A DNA stretch of 64,000 nucleotides, from positions 248,001 through 312,000 of the forward strand of contig JACKQL020000012.1 of assembly GCA_018296165.2 (NCBI GenBank), in the 5' to 3' direction. The notes beneath the pieces were generated by a model. The model was not told the origin of the DNA. It saw only the letters and a list, made by a program, of their open reading frames with translations, and ran no database searches. This DNA is from Termitomyces sp. T153. Its lineage: Eukaryota; Basidiomycota; Agaricomycetes; Agaricales; Lyophyllaceae. Made by a program: the position numbers and the translations under genes. Positions 11,709-24,069 of the stretch are shown piece by piece; the first letter of the stretch is position 1, and each line of letters opens with the position of its first letter.

Positions 11709-12011
11709 CATTCCCACTCCTGGAGGTTGGGCTCAGTAAGAGGCCCTGAAGTGAGGCAGCAATGGCAGGCCCTCCTGAGCCTCACATCTACTCTTTTGGC
11801 TTAGGGGTCCCACTAGAATTACCAGCAGGGGCCTCTAGCATTGTGCCCTCTGCTACAGAGCAGTTCTTGCATTGCTAGGTGGAGGGCTTGGAGAGGATGC
11901 TAGCATTGTGAGAGAAGGAACTCCATAGAGTGGGGGAGGATTGAGATGTGGCACATACAGTGAGAACATGGCATGGCAGGACAGGAATATGGCATGACAT
12001 GGCCAGGAGAC

Positions 12012-12380
12012 TGTAAGGGAACCCTCCGGAGTGGTGGATTAGAATCATGCAGCTAGCAGAGGGGAATCTGAAGAATATTAGCAGAGTAGACAATGATACA
12101 ATCAGTAACTAATCACCTAGCAGAGGGGAATCTGAAGAGAACAAGTCTAAGGATCCCCACTGCTCAGTGCAGCACATCAGTGGGCAGCAGAGGTATGGGA
12201 ACTACTGTAGAGATAACTGGAGCTACTTCTAACCCTAGAGCAATGATCACTGAGGTAATATGGAGAACTCCACAATTCTCTGGAGATTTCTGGGGTTCCA
12301 AAAAAAGCCCTGGAGATGTTGAACAAGCTGCGGAGGTGCTAGAACAAGTTGTGGAGGTTGGAAATGGAAGTCCCCTGACA
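12012..12380 (-). repeat. 3' LTR of gypsy A3
   Basis: TGTAAGGGA...CCCCTGACA on the plus strand, 369 bp, aligned end to end with the 370 bp LTRs of A1. The adjacent polypurine tract on the higher-coordinate side fixes it as the 3' LTR. Confidence 0.85.
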
Positions 12381-12859
12381 TCACCCCCCCTCTAGCATGC
12401 AGTGTCTTGACATGCAGGGTAAAAGAAGTCTCTAATTGCTCAGTCCACTAGTGAGATGGGGTAGATCCCTTATATGGCACATGGGGCCTCTGGATGTCTC
12501 TGGTGGAACTTCTTGACAAGTCCAGGGGTGTGTACATTCTCCCATGGCTCCCAGGAGATATCCTTGATCCTATAGCCTTTTCACTTCACCTTGTATTGTA
12601 GTCATCTCCGGAATAAATGGCTATTCAGGATTGCCTCCACCTCATATTCCTTGTTGTCATTGACTATCATAGGGGGTGGTGGAGGTAGCAGACAATGCCC
12701 CAGAATAGGAACCTTAGGGGCTGGAGTTAGTTTGACCATGTTGAACACTGGATGAAGCTGGTGCATCTCCATGGGGAGCCAGAGTCAATAGGCCAAGGGT
12801 CCTACCTGTTGTTCCACAGTGAAAGGCCTCAACTGCCAGTGCAACAGCTTTTTTGAGGG

Positions 12860-13450
12860 CTAGGTAGTTGTAATGTTAAAGGCATCCAGGTAGACTTGAT
12901 TTCCAGGCTGATATTTGCACTCCAGGGTCTCCCTGCAGTCATAGTATTGCACCATGTCATCCTTTGCCTTTGCCAGTGCAGCCCGGGCCTCCTCCTGCAA
13001 CTTCTTCATTTGGTCCACAAATTTGTTTACTGCCTCATTCTCCAAGGACTTGGCCTGGAGTTCAAAACTCATGTGCAGATGCCATCCTGTGTCAAGGAAG
13101 AATGGAGAACAGTGGGTGGACATGTGAACATAGTTGTTGTATTGGAATTCAGCATCAGGGAGGAGTTTGTCCCAGTTATCTTGGTGTTCATTGAAAAAGA
13201 GGTGGAGATACTGCTCTAACTCCTGGTTTATGCATTCTGTCTGGCTGTCAGACTGTGAGTAGTAGGTGGTAGTGGTGTGGAGTTTCACTCCAAGCAGTTG
13301 GCAGAGCTTCCAGGTGAGCTCTGCCACAAATTGTGGTCCCTGATCTGAGATGTAGGCATTAGAGAGGCCATGGAGCTTCCAGACATTCCTCCAGTACAAG
13401 TTTGCAGTGCCCATAGCAGAGCAGGTGGTGTGGGTGGGAATGAAGTGCAC
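12860..13450 (-). pseudogene. Integrase core fragment of A3
   Basis: This frame carries the second half of a gypsy integrase: WKLHGLSNAYISDQGPQFV contains the second catalytic Asp (SDQGPQF), and ITYYSQSDSQTECINQELEQYL-like sequence contains the catalytic Glu (TECINQELEQ; E as expected for the third position of DDE). The product would insert cDNA into the genome. The preceding domain is in a different frame (13513-13782), so the gene is broken. Confidence 0.8.
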
Positions 13451-14318
13451 TCACTTGCCATATAGGTCTATCATCACCATGATTGCATCATAACTATGGG
13501 CATCAGGGAGCTCTACAATGAAGTCCATGGATGCCACACTCCATCATTCTGTGGGCACAGGCAGTGGGTGTAACTGTCTGTAGGGGAGTTGGTGCTGGGG
13601 CTTGGTCCAAAGGCAGAGATTACAGGTACTAGTGTAGGACCCAATATATTGGAACATCTGGGGCCACCAGTAGTTCTGCAATACTTGCTCCAGTGTCTTC
13701 CACTGTCCAGGGTGCCCTGCAATGCAGGAGTTGTGGTGTTGCTCCACAATCCTCTGACAGAGCTCCAGAACATTGGAGACATAGGTACAGTCTTGGAAGG
13801 TCAGGATTCTGTCTCAGAGGGCCCATTTGTCAGCACAGACTGCCTTGGCACTGGTAGTATGCCCCAACTTCAGTGTTCAAGCAGCTCATGCCACCAGCTC
13901 CTCCTGCTGACCATCCCAATTACCTCACCATATGTCCTGGAGGATGTCTGCTTCTGCTCCCTCAACAGCAAGACCCTCCATGGCTCAGATTGCAAACAAT
14001 TCAGGGCAGAGGAGCATAATATTGCTGTTATCCCCTTCTCTGTGCCATGGTCTGCTCTCCAGGACAGGGCATCTGGTTTTCCCATGCTCTGGCCAGGCTT
14101 GTGGTATAAAGAGAAGTCAAAGTTGGTGAGGTAGAGGGACTACCAGGCCTGTTGGTGATTGAGCTTCTTGGCTGTCTGGAAGTATTCAAGATTCTTGTGA
14201 TCCATCCAGACTTCAAACTTGTGCCATGCACCCTCTAGGAAGTGCCACCACTCCTTGAATAACTAGATGATAGCTAGCATCTCTTTGTCATGGATCTCAT
14301 AGTTCTGCTCCACCACAT

Positions 14319-14867
14319 TCAGGCTCTTGGAGTAAAAGGCCACCAGATGCCACTTTCCATCCTCCAGAGATTGCTGTGAGAGCACAGCTCCAGTGGCAAA
14401 GTTGGAGCTGTCGGCCTCACCCAGAAGGGAGAATTGTCATCCAGGAAGAGGAGAACAGGTCCGGAGGTCATGGCATGCCTGAGAGTATCAAAGGCCATCT
14501 GCTCTAGAGGTCCCCAACTCCATGGAACATCCTTTCCCATGAGGTCAAATAGTGGATGGGCATGGTGTGAGAAGTCCTGGATGAATCTCCAGTAGAAGTT
14601 TGCAAAACCAAGGAACACCTGCACCTCCTTCCTGTTCTGGGGCTCTGGCCACTTTGCCATGCCTGCTACCCTCACTGAGTCTATCTCTGCAGTTTCATAC
14701 AATATGATCAGGCCCAGGTACTCAATCTGGGTTTGTTTGAACTTGCACTTCTCTGGCTTGAGGTAGAGCTGGTGCTGGCAGAGGCATTCCAGGATAAGGT
14801 GAGTAATCTGACAGTGTTCCTCCAGTGTTCTGGTATAAATGAGGATGTCATCAAGGTACACACACAC
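14319..14867 (-). pseudogene. Reverse transcriptase/RNase H fragment of A3
   Basis: The frame opens at the RT active site with an intact YLDD (VYLDDILIY), continues through the thumb and connection ([42 protein letters not shown]) and shifts out of frame in RNase H after the LLFLDDNSPF segment. The N-terminal part of RT follows to about 14979 in another frame. Confidence 0.85.
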
Positions 14868-14979
14868 TATGCCCTCTGCTATAAGGTCTCAGAAGATGTT
14901 GTTCATCATGGTTTGGAAGGTGGCAGGGCTATTGGTGAGTCCAAAGAACATAGCAAGTGGCTCAAACAATTCCCAGTTG

Positions 14980-15690
14980 GTCTATCCCCCAAGGTGGGAC
15001 AGGGGGTGGTGCAGATGGGACAGCTGTTGGCAGGGCACTGGCAGTGCAATGCAGTCTGGGCTGGTGTGGATTTCTTTGACCAGGGCATGGAGCTTTTTTT
15101 GAAGATTAGCATCAATTCCCAAGGTTTTCTTCTCTGTCCATATCTGAGGTGTCTCCAACATCCTCTGGAATCATCTTGATGAATGCTGATGGACCTGCTG
15201 TGCATAAGCCCAGCATTGATCCCACTCATGATTGAACAGGGCCATGGGCTCTGTGAGGTGCTTCTTCACTCCTCAGTGGTGTAATCACCATTGAGGAGTC
15301 ACTATGGCCTCCCATGGCCTCTGGGAAGGATCTCAACCCTTCTACTTGCAGTGCAGTAGGCACATGCAAGGGATTCTTCCCCTTGCTTGCTGTCCCCACT
15401 GCACCCTCCAGCTCTACCATTGGGTACATTCAAGCAGAGGGCACTTGAGTGCCCTCCATCATGGAGCTCATCTAATTACCCAAGGATGGTCAAATGGGAG
15501 TAACTGCTGGCAGTCCTCCTGGCATCACTCCACTTTCTCTCCCCATTCCATGGTGTGACATTGCAACATCTGCTGGTTCCTGTGGAACAGTCTGCACTGT
15601 TCCATTGAACCCTGGTTCAGACCTAGGCCCAAACACCTGACCTTCCATGGTCACCACCATGCCCATTGTGGAAGGTGTACATTAAAATTT
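14980..15690 (-). other. Low-CpG coding-like relic upstream of A3
   Basis: The A3 homology ends here but CpG depletion continues. Minus-strand frames are broken and switch phase (15226-15429, then a phrase like TEPMALFNHEWDQCWAYAQQVHQH). This may be gag of another gypsy element. I cannot identify it with certainty. Confidence 0.35.
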
Positions 15691-15975
15691 TAACATTCTG
15701 ATCGTCATCCGTGGCAGTGAACTTCTCTTTTGGAAGTTTGGCTTCTTTCTCTACAAACAAGTACATGCTTGTTTGACTTAAAAAAATGTAATGTTTCCAT
15801 TATGGTTCATGCAGCTTACGATTCACACCTCGTAAGTCAAAACCAGTCAATTGATCTTGTCTACAAAGTATGAAGTAAGGCACTGCCTTCCATAATTATC
15901 ATATGAGTGTTTAATGGTAGCATCATGTGACACTACCTAATAATAACATAAGTAAATTAATATTAAAGGGTATTG

Positions 15976-16044
15976 CTAGCTCAAGATATATCCTCCAACT
16001 TTTATCATGGTGAATGTGGTAACCTTGAAATGCATTAGTGTGAT
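15976..16044 (-). pseudogene. Truncated copy of the 838-1221 gene start
   Basis: About 70 bases match the 5' end of the small gene at 838-1221, read on the minus strand as MxFKVTT...MIKVGGYILS, with scattered substitutions; some similarity continues upstream (gatagcagt-gaggt). The copy stops right after this segment, so only a fragment of the first exon remains. Confidence 0.65.
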
Positions 16045-17260
16045 GGGCAAGGCATATATACGTAGAGATGTTGACAATACGATAGCAGTTGAGGTTCCGA
16101 GCGGCCGAGGGTGACGGGCGTGACCGAACAAGCTCTCGATATGCGCTCTCGATACGCGTACGTGTCACGCTTTCTGGCTTATCTTTCCTTTCCTTTTCTA
16201 CTCTTCTCCCCGTTTTATCTCCTTCCTGTTACTCCCACTAACCTACACACCTAGTCAAAAACGTGCAGGTGTGCTCCGTAGCACACGGATACGCCCTCAC
16301 AGCCATCGACGTCCTCGCGCGACCCACGGACCTAGACTTCCTCAATGTTCAAGCACACAATACCGACTCAGTTCAAGACTCTTGCAAAAGTGAGGGCTTG
16401 TAAAATACCTTTCACTCCAAGGATTAGAAGTAGCATATAGAGCGCTGGGGGGGGATGTGCTTTTCAGGTGCTTAAGTATAATGAGTTCACGCTCTCTTCA
16501 CCGCACCCATCCGTAGTTGACATTTTATTTCTCTTTCGAAGGTTTATATTGTATTTTCACGCATCTTTAACAAGTTAACAATCCGTTGTTTACAAGGTTA
16601 CGGTATTTTAAGGACGTTATGAGATTTGTAACGATTCTCTTCGCTACCTCAGTATATGTATGGCGTCAACGCTCTCGGTGTGCTTATTATGTTGAGATGG
16701 TCCATCCGTTCTCTTACGGTCATGGAAGAGGGGCCGATGATATTTACGGCTAAGTATTGATTCACGATTAAAGGAGTACCCTATCTGATTTGAGGTTAAT
16801 ATGCTCGGTATGTAGGATGTTTAATTCGCTATTTCAGACAGTTGATATATTGCAAAAATTGTCTCTACTCAGACAGGTGGCTGATCCCTTTGTGGAACAC
16901 CGACGTTTGGTCATTACAACGAATGGTTACGAGTCTAACGTCTACTGACCTAAGGAAATTTTTGATCCTACCTACTGAGCTATTCCAAAGGCATAACAAG
17001 CTCAATATCCAATAGACCTCTCTCATAGCTAACCAGAACGTTACTGCATATAATTCACCTCAAGACTGCCTGGCGATATGACGTCTGCATTCATGGTTAA
17101 CAATGAATTCGCACACCTCCCAAATGTGAAGAGAAGTGATGACAGTTCGAGGATACATAACAATACACAAGTTCGAATGAGACAACTTGGGAACAACATG
17201 TGAAGACCGAATAGCCGGGCCAACAAAGTCCATAAGATAGCTCAGACTAGATAGCTCAGA
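16045..17260. other. Host DNA without recognisable gene
   Basis: CpG is normal again. No frame with family features and no repeat shared with other parts of the window. Confidence 0.4.
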
Positions 17261-17855
17261 CTAAATGAAACAGTTGGTACTGGCAGGCTGAAACAGTAAA
17301 AGCAACTCACTATACGCATGATAATGTTCTCGGAGCTCCCAGTAAGGTCGCTGCATGGCAATGTACAGTCGAGGCCGACGATTCAGCACTTGAGCCAATC
17401 GTTCTATATACTCTTGTGTCGCGAACGGAGGTGTTGCATTCCGCCGGTACGTGTTAGCATCGATGCAACAGATTTTGACTAGCTTGTCGCCTGCGTGAAC
17501 ATTCATAGCATCCCACGACCCCAGTATATTAGTAATTGTGTCATCCTCGTCTGGTAAAGTGATCTCAAATCCGAAATAAAGGATAGGGGGGACGAATCGT
17601 GTGTTAGGATAATTGCGGTTGAGCAGCCACGGAGGTAGTTGATCAAGATAGAGCTCCTCGGGGATGTATTGATCCACCATTTCCATTTGGCGCTTCCGCC
17701 ATCCCTGGGCAAACTGATTTCAGTTACTTGGGCTTGAAGGAGAGAAACGAAGATACCGAATAAATTGGCTGAATTTCACGTTGAGGTCTCCGAAAATAGA
17801 CAGGAAGTTCCTCCTCATCCAGAATTCTCTTAGTAGGCACAGGAGTGGTGGACAT
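17261..17855 (-). CDS. Hypothetical protein, 183 aa, two exons
   Basis: I propose exon 1 at 17855-17757 (starting MSTTPVPTKR, 33 codons), a 43 bp intron 17756-17714 (GTATCT...ATCAG), and exon 2 at 17713-17261. The join is phase 0 and gives 183 residues with no stop. The product is soluble-looking, with an acidic N-terminus (LDEEELPVYF), a proline/tryptophan-rich middle (PPWLLNRNYPNTRFVPP) and a C-terminal part with YWELREHYHAYSELLLLF. No known domain recognised. Codon composition and CpG content are those of host DNA. The intron model is the main uncertainty; an unspliced product would start at the internal MEMVDQY. Confidence 0.6.
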
Positions 17856-18106
17856 GGCCTTATAGTTGAGTACGTACGTCAAAAAAACTGAAGAACAAGT
17901 TGTGAAAAAGACATTTGACTCCAGCTTTGATAACCACGGCTGAGTCAGCAGATCAAATCCATCAACCCTCGGAAATTTGTATACTTACCGTGGCAAAATC
18001 AACTTCCAGTGTCACATAAACAACTTCTTTATATAGTACCTCTTTTATCCCTTGCCTAAAAAGTATTATGTATGCAGAAGAGAGTAGTAGTAAATAATCT
18101 GTAAAA

Positions 18107-18245
18107 GCTCACCAACATCAAGAGGCCATCGATCATGCTGGAAAACCTTGCATCATATCCATATCGTAGCTCTCTGCTTCGTCGACGTACACGTACCATG
18201 CTTGTGCATTGGCCTTGGCTTCTTCTCCTGGTCTGTCAGAGCTGT
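18107..18245 (-). pseudogene. Relic resembling DUF6535 domain
   Basis: On the minus strand AQAWYVYVDEAESYD is readable, then after a single-base shift SMIDGLLML followed by a GTGAGC splice donor. This resembles the start of agaricomycete DUF6535 proteins, where an A-W-x-x-Y-x-x-E-A-x-x-Y-D motif precedes a D-M-x-x-L-L-I-F membrane segment. The membrane segment proper is missing and the frame is broken. DUF6535 proteins are large membrane proteins of unknown function that are numerous in mushrooms. Assignment is from memory of the motif. Confidence 0.45.
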
Positions 18246-19562
18246 ATCTTTGTGTGTAATCATAGCAAGTAAGCACACACGACGATACACGAGGAATGGA
18301 GGCATATATGTTGAGAGTTTCAATCGCCCACGATAATCTGAGGCATATTCTAAGCTGTGGCAGACCGCAAATCAGGAGGCCGTTTGTGCTCCTACGTATC
18401 GAAAGGTAAGGTGAGATCTTTCATTACGGCTGGACGATGAAATCCATCAACAACCGCAGAGGTTACTTACAGTCGGTCATGACAAATTTGAGCTGAAGTC
18501 AAAGCACAGCCCAAACACCGAAAATTACAGATGCCACTCAGATAATTTACCCTACTTGATGGGACAATCGCATTTCGCATTCGAGGAAAGGTGGTGTTTA
18601 GTAGTACTGCCGATCGCTCAATAGAACCCAGATAGACTCGCTGGATAGAAACCAGTCCCCGATGATATTGCAGATCTGACTGGTGGTAGCAAGGAGAGAC
18701 GGATGCGGATTGTCAGTACTCATCAGCAAACTGGTTGTTTGAATACTTTGTCAAGTATGAGGTGGGACCCGTTGTATGAACAAAGCAACGTGACAGAGTA
18801 TTTCTTAGCCAAATTAGGTCATTATTACAATTTCATGTACTTACTAGGTTTTGTTATCATAGTAGCCTGCATATATTATGAGCAAGCATGTTAGCCTGAA
18901 CATAAGCAAAATCGAGTCTGTTAGCCTGGATATAAGCAAACCAAGTTTGATTTGCTCAAGAAATCATATATTACTCAAATAATTAAATATCAGTTTGGTA
19001 TCAGGATAAGTTGATCTTATTTGAGTATGTTACGATGAGAACTTTGATATTTCCACTTAAAACATAGTTTTCAGGATAAGTTTAAACTATAATCTTGAAG
19101 CAGGATTATTGGTTTCAAACCATTTGAAGCAACAATTATCCCATGATGCACAGAGAATATACATTGCAAGAAGAGTTACATGACATGAGAATGCTTAATC
19201 AAGACATCCCATTGTTATTCCTTGCTGAGTACAGTAACTCAACTGGATCTCAGTATGGGCTCTACTAGTGTTGCCAAGGAATACCCTGATCAGAATGTTG
19301 ACACTAATCTATGATCATTTTTAGTCCAATCATATCAAAAGTTGATCCACTCCAGCAATCTCGGAGACAGATTCCCATGTGGTTCTCTTGCAAGTCCGAT
19401 ATATTCATTGTGCTATAATTTGAACAAAAGATTAGCATCACAGGGCCTCGGGTGATATATATGGAGTATAGGTGAGCTCTCAGACCTTGATTATCTCATG
19501 AAATCAATATTTATTGACATTTTATGGTTATCAGTGACATAGTGCATCAACTTGTTGAAGCG
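18246..19562. other. AT-rich DNA, nothing recognised
   Basis: No convincing coding frame. It leads into the 5' LTR of the copia element. Confidence 0.4.
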
Positions 19563-19797
19563 TGTTGAGGAATGACTTGCACTATATCATGGATACGTCA
19601 TTCTTACTTTCTCTTTTTTTTACTTCTTTTGGATATCCGCATTGCGTGCCACCTATATGTGGTGCGTGATCGGTATTTATTAATCTTTGCTTCAAACCTT
19701 AATATTTTCTACTTAGACATTTTCAGATACACAAAAATAACCCTCAGTCAAACTCATATCTTTTAGAGTGACTGAGGACTTACACTGTAACTCTACA
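19563..19797 (+). repeat. 5' LTR of copia element
   Basis: TGTTGAGGAATG...AACTCTACA, 235 bp. Compared with the 345 bp 3' LTR it lacks about 110 bp. The deletion lies between two direct repeats of actcatat-t-ttagagtgactgagg present in the 3' copy, so it probably arose by recombination or slippage between them. Confidence 0.9.
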
Positions 19798-19911
19798 GGT
19801 TATAGGCCCCGTTAGCACTCCTACTGCCATTGAGCTACAGCTCCGGACACTTCGATTCACCACAAAATATATATATATTCCATTTACATCCAGTGAAACA
19901 TCCACAACAAA

Positions 19912-22900
19912 ATGATGGCCACAAATTTGTCAAACCCACCAACCTTCCCTGAAGAGGTATGTTTTGACGGGACAAATTATACAACCTTCAAAAATCAAGT
20001 CCTGATTGCAGCGAGAGCACGAGGGGCTCGCGGGTACCTAGATGGAACCATATAAAAGCCAAGCACTGGAAACATTGCAATAGAGGCAAAACCTACCAAA
20101 TGGCACCCCTGGAAGAGTGGAATGAGAGGGATGTGTGGGCACTAGGCCTCATCATCTACAACACAAAAAACCCAATGGGACTGGGAGTTAGCATGGACAG
20201 CTCCACAGCTAAAGCATGGAAGACCCTGACCAAAAACTATGGGGAATTCTCCAAATTAGCTGCAATGAATGCCAAAAAACAACTGTGAGCCACTGAGTTC
20301 TCTAACAGAATGGATTTCCTGAAACATGTCAAGGATCTTAGAGAAAAGTGGAAGTCAGTGACCAAAAGAAGAGCCAAGATCAAGATCACAGAGAAAAGTG
20401 GAAGTCAGCAACTGAAAGAGGAGCCAAGATCAATGAAAATACCTTCCAGACAATCCTCATGGCATCTCTACCTGAATCCTGGAATGCAGTAGTGGCAGAA
20501 CATACACAATGACCACAACAAAGGATGTCATGGCAGCCCTTACAATCAACTGGGATAGATTAATCTCCTAGAAGTAGAAGGCTGGAATCTCAGCAATGGC
20601 ACTCAAAACCCAAACAAACCCATTGAAACCAAAACTAGTTTGCATAAACCCAAAATGTAGGAAATCAGGTCATGTAATCAAGAATTGCTATTGGAAAGGG
20701 GGAGGTAAAGAGGGGGAGTTTCTTCCAAACTTCAGGAACAGGGGAAAAATCTTGAAAACACCATCAACCAAGACACCCACACAGATGACCACCCCTGCAG
20801 CAAACATAGTGACATTGTTGATACCACAAATCCCTGAAAAGCCCTATGTCACATATGTGCTATCAGCTGTGGTCCCAGAAAGGCACAAACTTGTCAAGTG
20901 GACAAGAGCACATGTACCAAAAACCACAAACATCCCCACCTATGCAGACTCCAGAGTCACAGACCACTTCTTTGTTGATAGAAGTGTGTTCCTTGATTAC
21001 AAGGAACTGGAAAGCCCAATACAAGGGCATGTGGTGCCCAAGGGTGCATAATTCAGGGTGATAGGATGTGGAACAGTCAAGAAGATATGTCACACAGTTC
21101 AAAGAACATCAGAGCTAATCTTCAAAAATGCCTTCCACATCTGTCCTCAAATCTGATCTCTATAAACTGCTTCAACAAAGCCAGGTTCCACATGGTTTTG
21201 GTGGCAGCCAGGTCCATTTCCAAGACCCTAAAGAGAGAGAAGTGTTGCAAGGCACAGGAATGGGTGGGATGTACCTACTCAGTTCCCTTGGAGTTATGGA
21301 TGGACCCATGGGTATGACAGCTAGATCACTCATGAAACCTATGATGCTAGATGTTTGGCATAGGTGTTTTGGACATGCAAACATAAAAACCATCAGGGAG
21401 GCCCTAGCAAAAAATCTGGTAGACAGCCTGAACATCAAAGGGGACATCACCATAACAGGACTCTGCAAGGACTGTGTGTATGGCAAACATGCAGCATGCC
21501 CATACAATGCCATTGTGGAACCAGAGGGACACCCAAACAATCACATACATATAGATTTATGGGGACCCTCTAGCATTCAATCCTTGGGAGGGGCTTTGTA
21601 TATGATGGTTGCAGTGGATGGCAGCACATTATATATGTCAGTATATTGTTTGACCAAGGAACTAGATCAATTGTGACTTCACAAGATGTGATTTTTGAGG
21701 AAGGATCTGGCCATCATGCATTAACCAACCTTGACCCTGAAGATGATCCCTCAGTACATACCTCTGTGCAAAATGAATCAACCTCAGATGTACTCACCAT
21801 GCATCAGCCTGTTTCCCCAAGAATCCAATCAAATGGCACACCCTTGCACCCACCACAAGCCAACCCTGAAATTGATAATCAAGCCCTGGTACCTTCCATC
21901 CCTAACCCCAACCAACACACACAGCCACCAGTTGCACAAGTGAGATGATTGGCCAGGATCATGAGACCAACACCAGCACTTGTGGCTGTGCAAGAAATGA
22001 TGCAGCATGAACAGGATACACACGAGGATGGGGGGGCCTGGGCAGACAATGGAAAAGCACTAACAGCATTGATGGCTGAAGGCACATATACATACCTGTT
22101 GAGCCTGGATATTCTTGATGAGGATAGTGATACAATGGTTCCTAAGACTTATGCAGAAGCCATGAAATGACCAGATCTTTGGAAGCCAGCTATGGACAAG
22201 GGCTGAAGGTCATGGAGGATAGAGGCATGTTTGAGTTAGTGGATGTGTCACAGGTTTTGAGTGATAAGAATATTGTGGGGTGCCACTGGGTGTATGCTCA
22301 TAAGTTTGATGCAGAGGGAAATGTCATCAGGAGGAAGGCTTGCCTAGTTGCAAAAGGGTACTTGCAAATTGCTGGAGAAGATTTCGATGAGACATACACA
22401 GCAGTGGTGCCACTTGAATTCCTCCAGATGTTGGTGGTGATAGTGGCATAGGAAGGCTTCACAATTTGGCAAGTGGACTTCATTTCCACTTACCTAAACA
22501 GCATCTCCAAGCATGAAGTATACATGAAACTCCTGCCTGGTTTTCTGAGAGGGGAGGGAAAGTTAGCCAGACTCAGGAAAACTATCTATGGACTCATGCA
22601 AGGGAGTTTTAACTGGTATTGGACCTCAACAGAGCCTACAAAGACCTGGGATACAAGAAGTCATGAGCAGATCCATGCATACAGTTGAGAAAAATTGGAA
22701 TGCAAATCACCATTTCAAACATGTTTAATGGTGACACATTTGGCTTGTCTTTGACAAAAGAAGGAGTTGAACAGGCAAAGAAGGGACTGGCTCAGGTTTA
22801 TGAGCTAAAAGATCTGAGTGAACTGACCTTCACCCTAGAAATAGTCATATACTGCAACCCTCAGACTGGATTGATCTCCTCATCCCAGAAGGCATACCTG

Positions 22901-23690
22901 AATCGAGTTCTTGAATGATTCAACGTGGAAAGCTGTAATTCCCATCACATGCCCGTACTGTCCAGCATTATTCTCACCAATGACATGTCACCCAAGAATG
23001 AATTGGAAATAATATTTATGGCTGACAAACTCTACCAACAACTATTCAGTGCATTAATGTGGGCTCAAGCAGCCATGCAACCAGACTTGTCCTACACAGT
23101 AACACTACTCACCTGATTCCAGGTAAATCCAGGCCCACAACACTGGAAGGCTTTATTACACATCTTAGCCTACATCAAGGGGACACTGAATTACAAAATT
23201 GTATACTCTTGGGATCTGAGAGGGTCTACTAAGGCTCTGGGGTATGTCAACACTGATTATGGAGGAGATCTTGGCACAAGGAGATTGACTTTGGGGTACA
23301 CATTCATGATGGCTGGAGGTCTGATTTCTTGGAGTTCAAAACAACAAGTGACAGTTGCACTTTCAACTACAGAGGCAGAGTATATGGTGATGTGAGGCTC
23401 CCAACAGGTACTCTGGATGCATAATTTTCTTTCAGAAATCAATCTCAAACAACCACTCCCAGCCAACCTATGTGTTGACAACAATTCCTCAATAGCCCTA
23501 GCCCAGTTGACTAAAGGGCATGCTCATGCCAAACATATAGACATATGACACCACTATATCCAAGAAAGAGTATCCAAAGGCAACATTGATATAACCCACT
23601 TACCATCAACCAAGAACATTGCCAATATCTGTACTAAATCTCTCCCTTGTTCTACACATGATTACTCAGTAGGCCTTATGGGCCTCAAAA
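19912..23690 (+). pseudogene. Copia gag-pol polyprotein, broken
   Basis: It starts MMATNLSNPPTFPEE and in order shows: gag; a CCHC knuckle (CINPKCRKSGHVIKNC, about 20640-20690); a protease with ADSRVTDHF where ADSGATDHF is expected, so the glycine after the catalytic Asp is lost; the GAG-pre-integrase HHCC (WHRCFGHANIKTI...CKDC, 21355-21480); the first integrase Asp (HIDLWGPSS); then a jump near 21660 to the pol linker (VIFEEGSGHHAL), deleting most of the integrase core; RT from GCHWVYAHKFDAEGNV (22280) but without YxDD, deleted near 22660; and RNase H (LSTTEAEYM at 23370). Several in-frame stops and shifts are present. Confidence 0.85.
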
Positions 23691-23707
23691 ATTCCAATGG
23701 ATGTGCA

Positions 23708-23719
23708 AGTCAGGGGGAG
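23708..23719 (+). other. Copia polypurine tract
   Basis: AAGTCAGGGGGAG immediately precedes the 3' LTR start TGTTGAGG, as expected for the plus-strand priming site. Confidence 0.8.
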
Positions 23720-24064
23720 TGTTGAGGAATGACTTGCACTATATCATGGATATGTCATTCTTACTTTCTCTTTTTTTTGACTTCTTTTGGATATCTGCAT
23801 TGCGCAACACCTATATGTGGTGCACAATTGGTATTTGTTAATCTTTGCTTCAAATCTTAATATTTTTTACTTAGACATTTTCAGATACACAAAAATCACC
23901 CTCAGTCAAACTCATATATTTTAGAGTGACTGAGGGTGAGTCCTTTTACTTACATCTATGTACAAACTGACTTATCCACCCTGTATACTTACACCATAAC
24001 TCTACAGGTATTAGTTGAACTCATATCTCTTAGAGTGACTGAGGACTTACACCATAATTCTACA
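23720..24064 (+). repeat. 3' LTR of copia element
   Basis: TGTTGAGGAATG...ATTCTACA, 345 bp, followed by AAGTG (target-site duplication). It contains an internal direct repeat of its last 50-60 bases (first copy ends CTCTACA at 24006), which the 5' LTR lacks. Confidence 0.85.
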
Positions 24065-24069
24065 AAGTG

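Larger units (their letters stand above)
12012..14979 (-). mobile_element. Gypsy-A element A3, 5'-truncated
   Basis: Minus-strand Ty3/gypsy element with, from its 3' end, an A-family LTR (12012-12380), a polypurine tract (12381-12393), chromodomain-like end of pol (about 12480-12700), integrase (12860-13782), RNase H (13870-14480) and reverse transcriptase up to FEPLAMFFG near 14945. It stops abruptly near 14979, so the first half of RT, protease, gag and 5' LTR are missing. Stops and frame shifts break it into pieces. CpG is almost absent (a single CG in 12841-13320). It is closely related to A1 and cannot be autonomous. Confidence 0.85.
19563..24064 (+). mobile_element. Ty1/copia retrotransposon, degraded
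   Basis: A 4.5 kb element with LTRs at both ends, a gag-pol frame in copia order (gag, protease, integrase, RT, RNase H), a polypurine tract at the 3' LTR, and a target-site duplication AAGCG (19558-19562) / AAGTG (24065-24069), where the second copy shows C to T at a CpG. Stops, frame shifts and two internal deletions make it non-autonomous: most of the integrase core and the RT active-site region are missing. Confidence 0.9.

Noticed and set aside
19798..19850. A tRNA gene on the minus strand
   Set aside because: Only a box-A-like D-arm is present; there is no T-arm, no matching acceptor stem, and the region is the copia leader.
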